The notes under the pieces were generated by a model, which searched no databases, was not told where the DNA came from, and saw only the letters and a program-made list of their open reading frames with translations. This document shows, piece after piece, positions 20,323 through 20,589 of a stretch of DNA of 20,589 bases. The first letter of the stretch is position 1. Each line of letters starts with the position of its first letter. The translations under genes were made by a program, and so were the position numbers. Origin of the DNA: a virus; IMG/VR virus record IMGVR_UViG_3300017917_002008, positions 1-20,589 of that record. One strand, given 5' to 3'.

Positions 20323-20420
20323 GCTAACCTCTGTTTCAGTTCTTCTAGGGTAGGGTTGTGGAAATTATTACTATAGATCATTTCATTGATAATGTCAATA
20401 ACCTCGTAATGAAACAACAT
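20319..20420 (-). CDS. Tiny protein (33 aa) containing an internal promoter
   Basis: 33 residues (MLFHYEVIDIINEMIYSN...), helical. It overlaps the upstream gene by one base (TAATG) and the downstream gene by 4 nt (ATGA), which argues that it is real. A TTGACA-N17-TATAGT promoter lies within it, so it might instead be a leader region that happens to be open. Confidence 0.45.
   Translation of the reverse strand: MLFHYEVIDIINEMIYSNNFHNPTLEELKQRLA
20370..20398 (-). promoter_or_regulatory. Promoter TTGACA-N17-TATAGT
   Basis: Minus strand TTGACA (20398-20393), 17 nt, TATAGT (20375-20370). It points to the 95-aa gene and the rest of the leftward operon. It is embedded in the 33-aa frame. Confidence 0.65.
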
Positions 20421-20587
20421 TATTGTTCTGTCCAAATGCTATCTACCTCTCCTTCTTCTACTTTGCAGCCTTCTGGCATAGGCTCTTGACCTGAACTCCA
20501 ATAAGCGTCATAGGCTTTATAGGCTGTTTCTTCATCAGGTGCTTCTATGTGATACCATGTTCCTGATAATACGTTGAACTTTGGCAT
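20420..20587 (-). CDS. Small acidic protein (55 aa)
   Basis: A complete 55-residue frame at the right edge. TWYHIEAPDEETAYKAYDAYW resembles a short alpha/beta domain; one Cys, no catalytic motif. It shares a base with the next tiny gene (TAATG). More of the operon lies outside the window. Confidence 0.6.
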   Translation of the reverse strand: MPKFNVLSGTWYHIEAPDEETAYKAYDAYWSSGQEPMPEGCKVEEGEVDSIWTEQ

Positions 20588-20589
20588 TA

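Noticed and set aside
1-20589. tRNA genes, CRISPR arrays, insertion sequences, integrase or attachment sites
   Set aside because: No cloverleaf with a recognisable T-loop, no regularly spaced repeat-spacer pattern and no transposase or integrase motif were seen by eye; a dedicated search would be needed to exclude them fully.

Overview
The window looks like a fragment of an AT-rich (roughly 30% GC by eye) tailed double-stranded DNA phage that infects an aquatic bacterium. The evidence is the density of genes with 1-47 nt overlaps, the many 27-100 residue proteins, the holin-like membrane proteins at the left end, the sigma70-type TTGACA/TATAAT promoters and the typical phage accessory genes: SNase, pyrimidine-dimer-glycosylase-like, Hsp20, SpeD, thioredoxin, 2OG-Fe(II) oxygenases and an Api92/DUF1281-like protein. 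No capsid, terminase, portal, polymerase or integrase gene is visible. The host cannot be named. Possible leaderless transcripts and the style of the small genes would fit an aquatic actinobacterium, but that is only an inference.

Layout. (1) 1-1442 (+): the end of a structural or lysis block, with an acidic-to-basic low-complexity protein open at the 5' edge, a Trp/Lys-rich membrane protein and a holin-like protein. (2) 1443-1822: a structured intergenic stretch with two good promoters and a 45-residue Cys-rich protein. (3) 1823-3526 (+): small proteins, a zinc ribbon, a DNA-repair glycosylase-like protein and a staphylococcal-type nuclease. (4) 3531-10929: a glycan and surface-modification island with a GT8 enzyme, two paralogous GT-A-like proteins, a GT2-like protein, a sugar nucleotidyltransferase, a methyltransferase-like protein and a SDR epimerase, followed by a block in alternating orientation (- + - +). 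That block holds a choline-kinase-like (LicA-type) phosphotransferase, a LicC-like cytidylyltransferase, another nucleotidyltransferase-like protein and the second GT paralogue. The LicA/LicC-like pair is fired from one palindromic divergent promoter. (5) 10935-17164 (+): Hsp20, then a terminator whose loop holds the -35 box of the next promoter, then a tight operon: SpeD, 2OG oxygenase, homoserine-dehydrogenase-like Rossmann domain, thioredoxin, PD-(D/E)XK-like protein, SET-domain protein, second 2OG oxygenase, GT-like protein and tiny membrane or zinc-ribbon proteins. (6) 17172-18253: a proteasome/HslV-like Ntn hydrolase on the minus strand, bracketed by degenerate direct copies of its own regulatory region. 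(7) 18254-20587 (-): an operon of small proteins and an Api92-like protein.

Working together, the island contains the classes of enzyme needed to make activated sugars and possibly an activated amino-alcohol such as CDP-choline, and to transfer them to a glycan or protein. The product could decorate the virion or alter the host envelope. The most unusual signals are the phosphocholine-type pair with its overlapping divergent promoter, the promoter nested in a terminator, and the repeat-flanked Ntn hydrolase gene with an abrupt internal change in base composition.
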